DNA from: Collinsella sp.
GTDB lineage: Bacteria > Actinomycetota > Coriobacteriia > Coriobacteriales > Coriobacteriaceae
Assembly (NCBI GenBank): GCA_019414445.1
Contig: DXMA01000009.1
Coordinates: forward strand, 40,629 to 104,628
Length of the DNA stretch: 64,000 nt
Direction: 5' to 3'
Shown here piece by piece: positions 8,322 to 17,198 of this stretch. The notes below the pieces were generated by a model, which made no database searches, was not told where the DNA came from, and saw only the letters and a list, made by a program, of their open reading frames with translations. Positions within the stretch are counted from its first letter, which is position 1; each line of letters opens with the position of its first letter. The position numbers and the translations under genes were made by a program.

Positions 8322-9959
8322 ATGCAACATATCGATCGGATTATCCGCTCCAAGAACGTCTTTACCGCGCAAGACGGCATCGATACTGCCCGCGAGCTGG
8401 CGATTGCCATCGCAGGCGACCGTATCGTCGCAGTCGGCAAGCCCGATGACGTGATCGCCGCCGCTCCCGCCGCCACGCCGGTTATCGACTACGGCGAGCA
8501 GTTTGTCTGCCCCGGTTTCCATGACGCTCATCTGCACTTCTTCCATACCTCGGTCGGTTCCTCGCCGTACATGCTCATGGATATGGGCACGTCCGAGGCG
8601 GCGCTGGTGCAGCACGCGCTCGAGTTTTCCCAGGACCTGCCCGATGACGCTTGGGTTGTGACGCAGGGCTGGCGCGACTACCGTTGGGACCCGCCCGCGC
8701 ATCCTACCAAGGCGTCGCTCGATGCGGCATTCCCCGATCGCCCCTGCGTTATGTATTCGGGCGACGGGCACACGCTGTGGCTCAACAGCCGCGCACACGA
8801 AGCCCTCGGCGTGACACGCGACAGCGAGCCTCCGGCGGGTGGTAGCTACGACAAGGATGCAAACGGCGAGCTCACGGGTATCGCTCACGAGGCGGCCGCT
8901 ATGCAGCTGCTTCCGCGCTGCCTTGAGTGGCTGGGGGAGGATCGCATTGCAAGCGCTTACGCCGATCAAATGAGGCGTATGGCCGAGCAGGGCATCACCT
9001 CGATCTGCGACATGTCGCTCATGCCCATGCCGGGCTGCGATTTTATCCGCGACGATGTCTACGACAAACTGCAGGCAGCCGGCAAGTTGGGCATCCGAGC
9101 CCATCTGTTCCCCACGCTGCTGGATGACCAGTTGCGCTTGGAAGAGCTGCAGACCCGCTACGCGAACAACGCGCTGCTCTCGGCGCCAGGCTTTAAGCAG
9201 TTCTTCGACGGCGTGTCGAGCGAACACACGGCATATCTCACCGAGCCCTATACCAATCCGCGCTTCCCGGGCGACCAGGGCCGTCTGACAGTTCCTGCCG
9301 AGCGCATGCGTAAGCTAGTTCTGGCGGCTGCGGAGCGCGGCCACACTGTGCGTATCCACGTTATCGGCGACGGTGCGATTCATGCCGCGCTGGATATCTT
9401 CGAGGAGGCCGCCGACCTGTACGGCCTGCCCCAGCACGGCCATAACACACTCGAGCATCTGGAGAACCTCCTGCCCGAGGACATCGACCGCCTGCGCAAG
9501 CTCAACGTGATTGCCTCGAGTCAACCCTGTCACATTACGCTCGACCCGGGCGGCCCCGAGCGCGATTTGGGCATGGAGCGCAGCCGCATCATGTGGCCGT
9601 TTGCAACCTATAAGCAGCGCGGCATTCGCCAAGCCTTCGGTACTGACAGCCCTATCACGCCCGTTACCAGCATGAACGTGCTCTACACGGCTATCACGCG
9701 CCAAGACCCCAAAAGCCACTGGCCCGAGGGCGGCTGGCTGCCGAGCGAGCGCATCGATGCAGCAACAGCCCTGCGCAACTACACCCTGGGCAGCGCCTAT
9801 GCAGCGGGCGACGAGCAAAACCTCGGCAGCCTAGAACCCGGCAAATACGCCGACCTGGTAGTCCTGGACCAAAACCCGCTCACCATCGACCCCCAAGAGC
9901 TGCAAGCCACCAAGGTTCAGGCCACCTACCTGGCAGGCAACTTAATCTACGAGCGCTGA
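8322..9959 (+). CDS. YtcJ-like amidohydrolase (amidohydrolase_3 family)
   Basis: 545 residues from ATG 8322; ATGs at 8310 and 8316 are in frame and possible, and the ribosome site is weak (GGGGA). The open frame continues to 7581 but that part lies over the opposite M20 gene. Metal-binding motif HDAHLH at residues 67-72, then IHVIGDGAIHAAL and FGTDSPIT further on, as in the YtcJ group of zinc-dependent TIM-barrel hydrolases. The substrate is unknown for most of this family. A terminator follows the stop. Confidence 0.87.
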   Translation: MQHIDRIIRSKNVFTAQDGIDTARELAIAIAGDRIVAVGKPDDVIAAAPAATPVIDYGEQFVCPGFHDAHLHFFHTSVGSSPYMLMDMGTSEAALVQHALEFSQDLPDDAWVVTQGWRDYRWDPPAHPTKASLDAAFPDRPCVMYSGDGHTLWLNSRAHEALGVTRDSEPPAGGSYDKDANGELTGIAHEAAAMQLLPRCLEWLGEDRIASAYADQMRRMAEQGITSICDMSLMPMPGCDFIRDDVYDKLQAAGKLGIRAHLFPTLLDDQLRLEELQTRYANNALLSAPGFKQFFDGVSSEHTAYLTEPYTNPRFPGDQGRLTVPAERMRKLVLAAAERGHTVRIHVIGDGAIHAALDIFEEAADLYGLPQHGHNTLEHLENLLPEDIDRLRKLNVIASSQPCHITLDPGGPERDLGMERSRIMWPFATYKQRGIRQAFGTDSPITPVTSMNVLYTAITRQDPKSHWPEGGWLPSERIDAATALRNYTLGSAYAAGDEQNLGSLEPGKYADLVVLDQNPLTIDPQELQATKVQATYLAGNLIYER

Positions 9960-9977
9960 TGTTCATACCGTATCGTT

Positions 9978-10029
9978 AAACGCGGCTCGGGCAGTCTATT
10001 TTGGGATGGCGCTCGAGCCGCGTTTGTTT
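9978..10029 (+). terminator. Terminator after YtcJ-like gene
   Basis: AAACGCGGCTCG (9978-9989) pairs perfectly with CGAGCCGCGTTT (10014-10025), followed by GTTTG. Confidence 0.75.
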
Positions 10030-10514
10030 GCCGATGGGGTCCGTCAGGAGTGTCCCCGCTCTGCTGGATTTGGGCGCAAGGTGGAGGCACTACTGTCCCG
10101 CGCGCTCAATTTGGACATCAGCAATGCTTTCTCTTGATGTTTTGCATACTTCCAGTTGCAGATTGCATAAAAAAGTTGAGATGTTCTTTCCGGTCTTGAT
10201 GTACCCCCGCCTGGGCCGTGCAAAAAACGGAGTTTTCAGCACCGCGAGCTCTGCCGGCGCCGCTGCAGTTGGGTGTTATTGCGGAGATCGACGTCATTTT
10301 GGGGCCCGACGTGGCGCGAGGCACGCTTGTTTGTTTCGACGAGCTCTGTCTGCCGACCCAAATCGCCGGTCGAAGGCATCCGTGGGACCAACAAGGTGCG
10401 CCCGGTGCGTATACATCCGTCCTGGCCTGCTGAAAACTCCCAAAAATGCACAGTGCTCCCCAGGGGACCCGTGCGCGCAACGAAAACCATGCCCATGTCG
10501 CTATCCGCATCGCC
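10030..10514. other. Non-coding stretch with an inverted repeat; possible decayed element
   Basis: No convincing gene. GGAGTTTTCAGCA (10229-10241) and TGCTGAAAACTCC (10428-10440) are perfect 13-bp inverted repeats about 190 bp apart, with A-rich TGCA-containing flanks on both sides. The interior has a 70-codon open frame in plus orientation, but it has no ribosome site and no recognisable domain. It could be a small defective mobile element or a gene remnant. Confidence 0.45.
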
Positions 10515-10757
10515 ATTTTGCTGCACTGACTTTTCTGAATGCCTGACCCGAATTAGTTAACCTGTCTCCCGTGTGGCTCCGGAGGGGCGGGGCATAAGGT
10601 TTATTGCGAGTTCCGCACGAGCCGAAGGCCACTTAATGTGGCCTTCGTGCGAGCAGGACTGCCCGAGCAGGAAACCTTATATCCCGCCCCTCCGGCGCCA
10701 CACGGGAGCCGCGCACAAGTTATCCTCCGGCATTCAGAAAATCTAAGTGCCAAAAAA
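10515..10757. repeat. About 240-bp nested palindromic element (MITE-like) upstream of groES
   Basis: Outer arms 10523-10543 and 10729-10750 share TTTTCTGAATGCC as a perfect 13-bp core. Middle arms 10566-10602 and 10672-10708 match at 34 of 37 positions (CTCCCGTGTGGC at the left edge). An inner hairpin CGAAGGCCAC/GTGGCCTTCG lies at 10623-10647. The whole element could fold into one long rod. No gene inside. No obvious target duplication. Confidence 0.75.
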
Positions 10758-10836
10758 TAAGATTTTTTGACTCTGTGTTGTATAACCCGCCATTCGTGGG
10801 TACCATTCAACGCGTACGCAAACAAAAAGGGTTAAT

Positions 10837-10857
10837 CCGCGCGGCATGACCGCGCGG
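10837..10857 (+). promoter_or_regulatory. Hairpin/duplicated palindrome in groES leader
   Basis: CCGCGCGG occurs twice around CATGA, so it is both a direct repeat and a possible stem. It ends seven bases before the AAGGAGG of groES. It might affect translation or be an operator. No CIRCE (TTAGCACTC-N9-GAGTGCTAA) is visible upstream. Confidence 0.4.
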
Positions 10858-10878
10858 CCCACAAAGGAGGAAACAAGC

Positions 10879-11172
10879 ATGTCGTCTTTGAAGCCGCTTG
10901 CAGATCGCGTCCTGGTCAAGCCCGACGAGGCCGAGCAGAAGACCGCCTCTGGTCTGTACATCGCCAGTAACGCTCAGGAGAAGCCGCAGCGCGGCACCAT
11001 CGTTGCCGTGGGCGCCGGCAAGGTCAACGACAAGGGTGAGCGCATCCCCATGGACGTCAAGGTTGGCGACGTTGTCATCTACGGTAAGTTCGGTGGCAAC
11101 GAGGTCAAGGTCGACGGCGAGAAGTATCTGCTCATGCGCGCCGACGACATCTACGCCGTCGTCGAGGCCTAG
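10879..11172 (+). CDS. groES: Co-chaperonin GroES
   Basis: 97 residues, the normal length. It shows LKPLADRVLVKPDEAEQKTASG at the start, the mobile-loop region, and the DDIYAVVE C-terminus. The ATG at 10879 is chosen over an upstream in-frame ATG because AAGGAGG sits eight bases before it. GroES caps the GroEL chamber in the cytoplasm. groEL follows after 96 bp. Confidence 0.97.
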   Translation: MSSLKPLADRVLVKPDEAEQKTASGLYIASNAQEKPQRGTIVAVGAGKVNDKGERIPMDVKVGDVVIYGKFGGNEVKVDGEKYLLMRADDIYAVVEA

Positions 11173-11268
11173 TCTCGTCAGAATCTCTGATTCGTCTTTG
11201 AGCGCGCTCGCCGCATAGGACTCGGAAGCGGCGACGCGAGTCACATTTCTTTTGGAGGATTACCCACT

Positions 11269-12906
11269 ATGGCAAAGAACATTACGTTCAACACCGATGC
11301 CCGCGCTAAGCTCGCCAAGGGCGTCAACACCCTGGCCGACGCCGTTACCGTCACCATGGGCCCCAAGGGCCGCTACGTTGCGCTGCAGCGCACGTTCGGT
11401 GCCCCGACCATCACCAACGACGGCGTTTCCGTCGCTAAGGAGATCGAGCTCGAGGACAACATCGAGAACATGGGCGCCCAGCTGGTGAAGGAGGTCGCCA
11501 CCAAGACCAACGATACCGTGGGTGACGGCACCACCACCGCAACCCTGCTCGCCCAGGCCATCGTCAACGACGGCCTGCGCAACGTCGCCGCTGGCGCCAA
11601 CCCGCTGGCCATCCGTCGCGGCATCGACAAGGCCGTCAACGCCGCCGTCGCCGAGATGAAGAAGCAGGCCAAGCCGGTCGAGACCAAGGAGCAGATTGCT
11701 TCCGTCGGTACCATCTCTGCCGGTGACCCCGAGGTCGGCGAGAAGATCGCCGAGGCCATGGAGGTCGTGGGCAAGGACGGCGTCATCACCGTCGAGGATT
11801 CCCAGACGTTCGACATCACCATCGACACCGTCGAGGGCATGCAGTTCGACAAGGGCTACGTCTCCGCTTACTTCGTCACGGATAACGACCGCATGGAGGC
11901 CGTGATGAAGGATCCGTACATCCTCATCACCGACCAGAAGATCTCCAGCGTCCAGGACATCATGCCTGTTCTCGAGGCTGTCCAGCGCGCTGGCCGTGGC
12001 CTGCTCATCATCGCTGAGGACATCGACGGCGAGGCTCTGCCGACCCTGGTCCTCAACAAGATCCGTGGCGCTCTCAACGTCTGCGCCGTCAAGGCTCCGG
12101 GCTACGGCGATCGCCGCAAGCGCATCCTCGAGGACATCGCCGTCCTCACCGGTGGTCAGGCTGCTCTGGACGAGCTGGGCGTGAAGGTCGCTGACATCAC
12201 CGCCGATATGCTCGGTACCGCTAAGTCCGTCACCATCTCCAAGGACAACACCGTCGTCGTCGGCGGCGCTGGCTCCAAGGAGGCCATCGACGCTCGTATC
12301 GCTCAGATCAAGGGTGAGATGGAGAACACCACCTCTGACTTCGACCGCGAGAAGCTCCAGGAGCGCCTGGCCAAGCTCTCCGGTGGCGTTGCCGTCATCA
12401 AGGTCGGCGCTGCTACCGAGTCCGAGCTCAAGGAGATCAAGCATCGCGTCGAGGACGCCCTGCAGGCAACCCGCGCTGCTGTCGAGGAGGGCATTGTCGC
12501 TGGCGGCGGCGTCGCCTTCATGGACGCTGCTCCTGCGCTCGACGCTGTTGAGATCGACGACCCCGAGGAGAAGATCGGCGTCGATATCGTCAAGAAGGCT
12601 CTGACCGCTCCGGTCGCTACTATTGCCAAGAACGCTGGCTTTGAGGGCGCTGTCGTGGTCGACAAGGTTGCCGAGCTGCCCGCCGGCCAGGGTCTCAACT
12701 CTGCCAACGGCGAGTGGGGCGACATGATCGAGATGGGCGTCCTCGACCCCGTCAAGGTCAGCCGCGTCACCCTGCAGAACGCTGCTTCTGTCGCCAGCCT
12801 GATCCTCATCACCGAGGCCACCGTCTCCGATGTGCCCAAGAACACTCAGCTTGAGGACGCTATCGCTGCTGCTACCGCTGGTCAGCAGGGCGGCGGTATG
12901 TACTAA
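11269..12906 (+). CDS. groEL: Chaperonin GroEL
   Basis: 545 residues, full length. GroEL signatures include VTMGPKGRYVALQ, NDGVSVAKEIELED, the ATP-binding GDGTTTATLLAQ and a Gly-Met tail (GGGMY). Forms the double-ring ATP-driven folding chamber with GroES. TTGGAGG precedes the ATG. Codon use is strongly biased to C-ending codons, as expected of a highly expressed gene; this also creates a long meaningless antisense open frame. No second groEL is visible here. Confidence 0.98.
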   Translation: MAKNITFNTDARAKLAKGVNTLADAVTVTMGPKGRYVALQRTFGAPTITNDGVSVAKEIELEDNIENMGAQLVKEVATKTNDTVGDGTTTATLLAQAIVNDGLRNVAAGANPLAIRRGIDKAVNAAVAEMKKQAKPVETKEQIASVGTISAGDPEVGEKIAEAMEVVGKDGVITVEDSQTFDITIDTVEGMQFDKGYVSAYFVTDNDRMEAVMKDPYILITDQKISSVQDIMPVLEAVQRAGRGLLIIAEDIDGEALPTLVLNKIRGALNVCAVKAPGYGDRRKRILEDIAVLTGGQAALDELGVKVADITADMLGTAKSVTISKDNTVVVGGAGSKEAIDARIAQIKGEMENTTSDFDREKLQERLAKLSGGVAVIKVGAATESELKEIKHRVEDALQATRAAVEEGIVAGGGVAFMDAAPALDAVEIDDPEEKIGVDIVKKALTAPVATIAKNAGFEGAVVVDKVAELPAGQGLNSANGEWGDMIEMGVLDPVKVSRVTLQNAASVASLILITEATVSDVPKNTQLEDAIAAATAGQQGGGMY

Positions 12907-12932
12907 GGCCGACAAGGTCTAGAACTCCCACC

Positions 12933-12987
12933 GGGGATCCGGGGGCGTGACGGGGCTTCTCTCCGGAACGTCCTCGGATCCCCTGCG
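12933..12987 (+). terminator. Probable terminator after groEL
   Basis: Arms 12933-12948 and 12968-12983 (GGGGATCC/GGATCCCC at the base) form a 16-bp stem with two wobbles. The T tract is poor, so termination strength is uncertain. Confidence 0.55.
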
Positions 12988-13149
12988 TTTACGGCCTTGA
13001 AGTCGGCTCGCGGAGAAAGTCGTGGTTGATGGGAGTACGTGTCCCTTTCGCTGTTTCGCGCTTTGCGCGAAAGGCGCGCTACTTTGGGATGGATGGGGAA
13101 CGTGGTAGTTGCGGCAACTGGTTCCCACCATAAATTACCCTTGGCATAC

Positions 13150-13177
13150 TTGCGCGAAAGCCTACTGGTGCTACACT
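13150..13177 (+). promoter_or_regulatory. Candidate promoter of the FMN-riboswitch transcript
   Basis: TTGCGC (13150-13155), a 16-bp gap and TACACT (13172-13177) place transcription start a few bases before the riboswitch. Moderate match only. Confidence 0.4.
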
Positions 13178-13188
13178 TGCTATTGCTG

Positions 13189-13368
13189 TTTCAGGGCGGG
13201 GTGAAATTCCCCACTGGCGGTAAATCGGGCGGTGCCAAAGGGGTGCCGTGGCGCAGGCGAGGACTTGCGTCGAGCCGATGAGTCCGCGACCCGTGCGTGT
13301 GTTGGTTCGCATGCCGGCTGAACTGGTGAGATACCAGTACCAACGGTTAGAGTCCGGATGAAAGAGGC
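13189..13368 (+). promoter_or_regulatory. FMN riboswitch (RFN element)
   Basis: It shows the conserved RFN blocks in order: TCAGGGCGGGGTGAAATTCC, CCACTGGCGGTAAAT, a variable arm, CCGCGACCCG, ACTGGTGAGATACCAGTACC, and GTCCGGATGAAAGAGG at the 3' end. The class binds flavin mononucleotide and shuts off riboflavin genes. The 3' block runs directly into the ribosome site of ribU (AGGCAGGTGA), and no terminator lies between them, so control of translation initiation is more likely than attenuation. Confidence 0.95.
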
Positions 13369-13378
13369 AGGTGATCTT

Positions 13379-13969
13379 ATGTCTGAACAGTCGCAGCATA
13401 TCCATTTTGAGAACACAAATAGGTGGAGCACCAAACAGCTCGTTACCATGGCGTTGATGTGTGCCTTGGGCGCCCTGTTTATGTACGTGCAGCTGCCCAT
13501 CCTTCCTTCGGCGCCGTTTTTGACCTATGACCCGTCGCTGGTGCCGGCGATGGTGTGTGGGTTTGCGTATGGTCCTGGTGCCGGTACCGCCGTTGCCGCC
13601 ATGGCGATCGTTATCCATGCGCTCACTACGGGTGACTGGGTCGGCGCGCTTATGAACCTGGTTGCCACGCTGGGCTACATTCTGCCCGCGGCTATCGTCT
13701 ACCAGAAGATGCATACCTACAAGGGTGCTGTGATTGGCCTGGTGCTCGGTGTCATTGCCGCTACGGCGCTGTCCATGGTCGCGAACCTGACCATCGGCGT
13801 TTGGTTCTGGTATGGCTCGGCCGATGTGATTGCCCCGCTCATGCTTCCTGCCGTGCTGCCGTTTAACCTCATCAAGACCGTGCTTAATTCGGTGTTGACG
13901 CTGGCGGTGTATAAGGCAGTCTCCAATCTCATCACGCCTAAAAAGGACCAGGTCAAAGGCCGCGCATGA
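13379..13969 (+). CDS. ribU: Riboflavin ECF transporter, substrate-binding subunit RibU
   Basis: 196 residues from ATG 13379, which follows the ribosome site at the riboswitch edge. Five to six hydrophobic segments; the N-terminal helix region TKQLVTMALMCALGALFMYV is typical of ECF S-components, and the FMN riboswitch upstream identifies the ligand as riboflavin or a related flavin. The stop overlaps the next start (ATGA). Together with the following ATPase and EcfT genes it makes a complete importer unit. Confidence 0.92.
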   Translation: MSEQSQHIHFENTNRWSTKQLVTMALMCALGALFMYVQLPILPSAPFLTYDPSLVPAMVCGFAYGPGAGTAVAAMAIVIHALTTGDWVGALMNLVATLGYILPAAIVYQKMHTYKGAVIGLVLGVIAATALSMVANLTIGVWFWYGSADVIAPLMLPAVLPFNLIKTVLNSVLTLAVYKAVSNLITPKKDQVKGRA

Positions 13970-15870
13970 TTGAGTGTCGGGGCGTTTCCTTTAGCTATGA
14001 CGGTGCCGCACCGGCACTCGACGGCGTCGATCTGAACATCGAGGACGGCGAGTTTTTCTGCATTCTCGGTGGCAATGGGTCGGGCAAGTCGACGTTTGCC
14101 AAGCATCTGAATGCGCTGTTGCAGCCCGATGCGGGCACGGTACGTATCAACGGCATGGATACGTCCGATCCCGAGCTGGTCTACGACATCCGTTCGACCG
14201 CGGGCATGGTGTTCCAGAATCCCGATGACCAGCTGGTGGCAACGCTTGTCGAAGATGACGTTGCGTTTGGTCCCGAGAACTTAGGGGTCGAATCGGCCCA
14301 GATCGCGCAGCGCGTACGCGAGGCGCTGAAGGGCGTGGGCCTGGTGGGCTTTGAGCGCCATGAGACCCACGCTCTCTCGGGCGGTCAAAAGCAGCGCGTG
14401 GCGCTTGCCGGCGTGCTCGCCATGGAGCCGCGCGTGCTCATTTTGGACGAGGCGTCCTCGATGCTCGATCCGCGCGGGCGCAAGGGCCTCATGAAGGCTT
14501 GCCGCGCGTTGCGCGATCGCGGCATGACTATCGTGATGATTACGCACTTTATGGAAGAGGCCGCCGAGGCCGATCGCGTCGCGGTGTTTCGGGCGGGGCG
14601 TGTTGCCATGCTCGGTACGCCCGAGGAAATCTTGACGCGGGCGGACGAACTTGCGCAGTTCAACCTGGATATGCCGGCGTCGTGCTGTTTAGGTAGGGCA
14701 CTTCGTGAGAAGGGCGTGCCCGTTTGCGCGCAGGTGCGCGAGGCGGATATGGTCGCCGAGATTGTGCAGGCTTATGCCGAGCGGAGTGGGGCGGACATCG
14801 CAGGACAGCCTTCCGCATCCGATTCTCATGTGCTTGACAATGGATCCTCTGCAGCCGACGGGATAGCCGCGTCGGAGCCTGTTATCGAGATTTCGCATCT
14901 CTCGCATAGTTACTCGCTGAGCGCCCGCGAGCGCCGTCGATGGCGCAAGCGTTCGACCGCTGCGGACGCATCGAGCAAACAGGCCCTTTGGGGCAACGAT
15001 CCAAACAGCCCCTGGGCGCTACGCGATGTTTCGCTGACGGTGCATCGCGGGGAGTTTCTGGGCCTGGCGGGTCACACCGGCTCGGGTAAATCAACGCTGG
15101 TCCAGCATCTCAACGGGCTGATTCGTCCTCAGGAGGGAAGCGTTTGCGCGCTGGGGCTCGACCTATCAAACAAGAAAGACGCCGCCGCGGTTAAGGCCAA
15201 GGTCGGCGTGGTGTTTCAGTATCCCGAGCGTCAGCTATTTGCCGAGACCGTGGCGCAGGACGTGGCGTTTGGCCCGCGTAACCTTGGCCTGCTGCAAGAC
15301 GAGGTTGCACGCCGTGTCGCATCATCGCTCGCGCGCGTGGGCCTCGACCTTGCCGTGATAGGCGACAAGAGCCCCTTTGAGCTTTCGGGTGGACAGCAGC
15401 GCCGCGTGGCGTTTGCCGGTGTGCTCGCTATGGAGCCCGAGGTCCTGGTGCTCGATGAGCCCATGGCGGGGCTCGATCCGGCTGCGCGCAGGGATTTCCT
15501 AGGGCTCATCGATCGGCTCCATCGTGAGGGCCTGACCGTTGTCATGGTTTCGCACAGCATGGATGACCTGGCAAATTGCTGCGACCGCATCGTTGTGATG
15601 AACGAGGGCGCGGTGTTTGCCGAGGGAACGCCCGCGCAGGTGTTTGCACATGCCGACGAGCTCAAATCGATCGGTTTGGGCGTTCCCGCCGCCCAGCGTA
15701 TGGCCTTGGCACTTGCGGAAGCCGGCGTGCCGCTTTGCTGCGACAAGCTCTATACGGTTGAGTCACTGGCCGATGAGCTGGCCGGCTTGCTGCTGGGCTG
15801 CGCGGACAAGCCTGCGGGAGCCCCGCGTCAGGATGGTTCCAAGGTGGCCACGCGAGAGGAGGGCTGCTAA
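13966..15870 (+). CDS. Fused double ATPase of ECF transporter (EcfA1-EcfA2)
   Basis: 634 residues with two complete ABC domains. The first (residues 1-280) has GGNGSGKST at 35-43, LSGGQKQRV, and LILDEASSMLDP. The second (from about 305) has GHTGSGKST, LSGGQQRRV and LVLDEPMAGLDP. In most bacteria these are two separate proteins, EcfA and EcfA'. An approximately 40-residue polar linker with RERRRWRKR joins them. It overlaps ribU by 4 bp and ecfT by 1 bp (TAATG). It energises uptake through EcfT, possibly for several S-components. Confidence 0.94.
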   Translation: MIECRGVSFSYDGAAPALDGVDLNIEDGEFFCILGGNGSGKSTFAKHLNALLQPDAGTVRINGMDTSDPELVYDIRSTAGMVFQNPDDQLVATLVEDDVAFGPENLGVESAQIAQRVREALKGVGLVGFERHETHALSGGQKQRVALAGVLAMEPRVLILDEASSMLDPRGRKGLMKACRALRDRGMTIVMITHFMEEAAEADRVAVFRAGRVAMLGTPEEILTRADELAQFNLDMPASCCLGRALREKGVPVCAQVREADMVAEIVQAYAERSGADIAGQPSASDSHVLDNGSSAADGIAASEPVIEISHLSHSYSLSARERRRWRKRSTAADASSKQALWGNDPNSPWALRDVSLTVHRGEFLGLAGHTGSGKSTLVQHLNGLIRPQEGSVCALGLDLSNKKDAAAVKAKVGVVFQYPERQLFAETVAQDVAFGPRNLGLLQDEVARRVASSLARVGLDLAVIGDKSPFELSGGQQRRVAFAGVLAMEPEVLVLDEPMAGLDPAARRDFLGLIDRLHREGLTVVMVSHSMDDLANCCDRIVVMNEGAVFAEGTPAQVFAHADELKSIGLGVPAAQRMALALAEAGVPLCCDKLYTVESLADELAGLLLGCADKPAGAPRQDGSKVATREEGC

Positions 15871-16670
15871 TGGAGGCGTTTTCGTTTGGCAGCTACTATC
15901 CGGGGAATAGCGCAATCCACCGTCTGGATCCGCGCACCAAGCTGCTGCTGGGCTTCATGTTTCTGATTACGGCACTCACCGTCGGCAGCTTCCGGGGGCT
16001 GGTTCCGGTCGCAATGTTTGTCGTACTGGTCTATGTTGTTGCCCAGGTGCCGCTGCGTCGCGTCTTGTCGTCGATGGCGCCGCTACTGGCGATTGTTGTG
16101 GTAGTCGCGGTACTCAACCTGTTTTCCGACCAGAGCGGGCGCATCCTGTGGCAGCTCGGCTTTTTACGGGTGAGCGAGGGGTCTTTGTATTCCGCTGCCT
16201 TTATGGCGTGCCGCCTGACGTTGATGATGGCCGGCATGAGCGCCATTACACTCACCACGCCGACACTCGACCTCACCGCGGGTTTTGAGCGTCTGCTCGC
16301 ACCATTTGCGCGCGTGGGGCTTCCGGCGCACGAGCTCGGCATGATTATGGGTATCGCGCTGCGGTTTATGCCGCAATTTGCCACCGAGATGAAGCAGACG
16401 GCCGATGCGCAGGCAAGTCGCGGCGCGCGCGTGACGGGCGGTCCGCTCGGCGGTGTGCGCATGCTCGGCAGTGTGGCGATTCCACTGTTCACCGGCGTTT
16501 TCCGTCATGCCGAGACGCTTTCGGCCGCCATGGATGCGCGCTGTTATCACGGCGAGCAGGGGCGCACGCGTCTGCATGCGCTTACGTTTGGTCGTGAGGA
16601 CGCGCTGGCAGCGCTGGCGATGGCGCTGCTGGTGACATGCGTTGTCGTTATCAATCTTCAACTCGTCTAA
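15870..16670 (+). CDS. ecfT: ECF transporter transmembrane protein EcfT
   Basis: 266 residues with about five membrane helices. It has the EcfT signatures: DPRTKLLLGFMFLITALTVG near the start and the coupling-helix motifs with Ala-Arg-Gly (ADAQASRGARV, AMDARCYHGEQGRTRL). Couples the ATPase pair to the S-component. Translationally coupled to the ATPase gene through TAATG. Whether it is dedicated to RibU or shared with other S-components cannot be told here. Confidence 0.93.
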   Translation: MEAFSFGSYYPGNSAIHRLDPRTKLLLGFMFLITALTVGSFRGLVPVAMFVVLVYVVAQVPLRRVLSSMAPLLAIVVVVAVLNLFSDQSGRILWQLGFLRVSEGSLYSAAFMACRLTLMMAGMSAITLTTPTLDLTAGFERLLAPFARVGLPAHELGMIMGIALRFMPQFATEMKQTADAQASRGARVTGGPLGGVRMLGSVAIPLFTGVFRHAETLSAAMDARCYHGEQGRTRLHALTFGREDALAALAMALLVTCVVVINLQLV

Positions 16671-16700
16671 GCTCGATTCGAGCGCAAGAAAGGGGTCTCT

Positions 16701-17147
16701 ATGACCGACATCGATCGCACGGCTCAGCTCGAGCGCATCTGCTCGTATCTCAGACGCATTCCGGCGTGGTATCTTGCCACGACCGATGCGAGCGACGGGC
16801 ATCAGCCCCGCGTGAGGCCGTTTTCGTTTGCCATGGTCGATGACGACAAGCTGTGGTTTTGCACGTCGCGCGACAAGGACGTGTGGGCGGAGTTGAGCGC
16901 GAATCCCAAGTTTGAGGTATCGGGCTGGAAGCCGGGGGAGTGCTGGATCGTGTTAACTGGCGAGGCTGCGCTCGAGGATGATGCAGTCGTAAGCGACAAG
17001 GTACGCCAGGCGGGCTTTAAACACATGGTGGGCATTGGCGAGCAACACGATAGTGCCAACGACGGCCGCCTTGCGTTCTTCTCGGTCCGCAACATCGCCG
17101 CGCGGTTCTGCGATATCGACGGCAGCGAAGAGCGCCTGGAGCTCTAG
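16701..17147 (+). CDS. Pyridoxamine 5'-phosphate oxidase-fold (split-barrel flavin-binding) protein, paralog 1
   Basis: 148 residues. YLRRIPAWYLATTDASDGHQPRVRPFSFAMVDDDKLWF is the classic start of small PNPOx-like flavoproteins. Such proteins bind FMN, F420 or haem; the actual activity is unknown. It is 30 bp downstream of ecfT and immediately before a second, related gene, so it may be co-transcribed with the flavin transporter. Confidence 0.85.
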   Translation: MTDIDRTAQLERICSYLRRIPAWYLATTDASDGHQPRVRPFSFAMVDDDKLWFCTSRDKDVWAELSANPKFEVSGWKPGECWIVLTGEAALEDDAVVSDKVRQAGFKHMVGIGEQHDSANDGRLAFFSVRNIAARFCDIDGSEERLEL

Positions 17148-17198
17148 CGCGTCTCAAATTAACTACTCGTTCCAAATTGGCTAGTGGCAGGAGGAAAC

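Noticed and set aside
8154..9227. N-terminal extension of the M20 protein
   Set aside because: It lies over the YtcJ-like gene; a proper ribosome site marks 8153 as start.
10001..10560. Several 70-180-codon frames between the YtcJ-like gene and groES
   Set aside because: Overlapping, without ribosome sites or recognisable domains, and they run into the palindromic element.
10740..10878. CIRCE or HAIR element before groES
   Set aside because: No TTAGCACTC/GAGTGCTAA or CTTGAGT/ACTCAAG pair present.
11260..12915. 551-codon antisense frame over groEL
   Set aside because: Codon bias of a highly expressed gene leaves the reverse frame open; Gly/Asp/Leu/Val-rich product without domains. The same holds for the antisense frames over tuf (53082-54326) and pepD (41802-43337).
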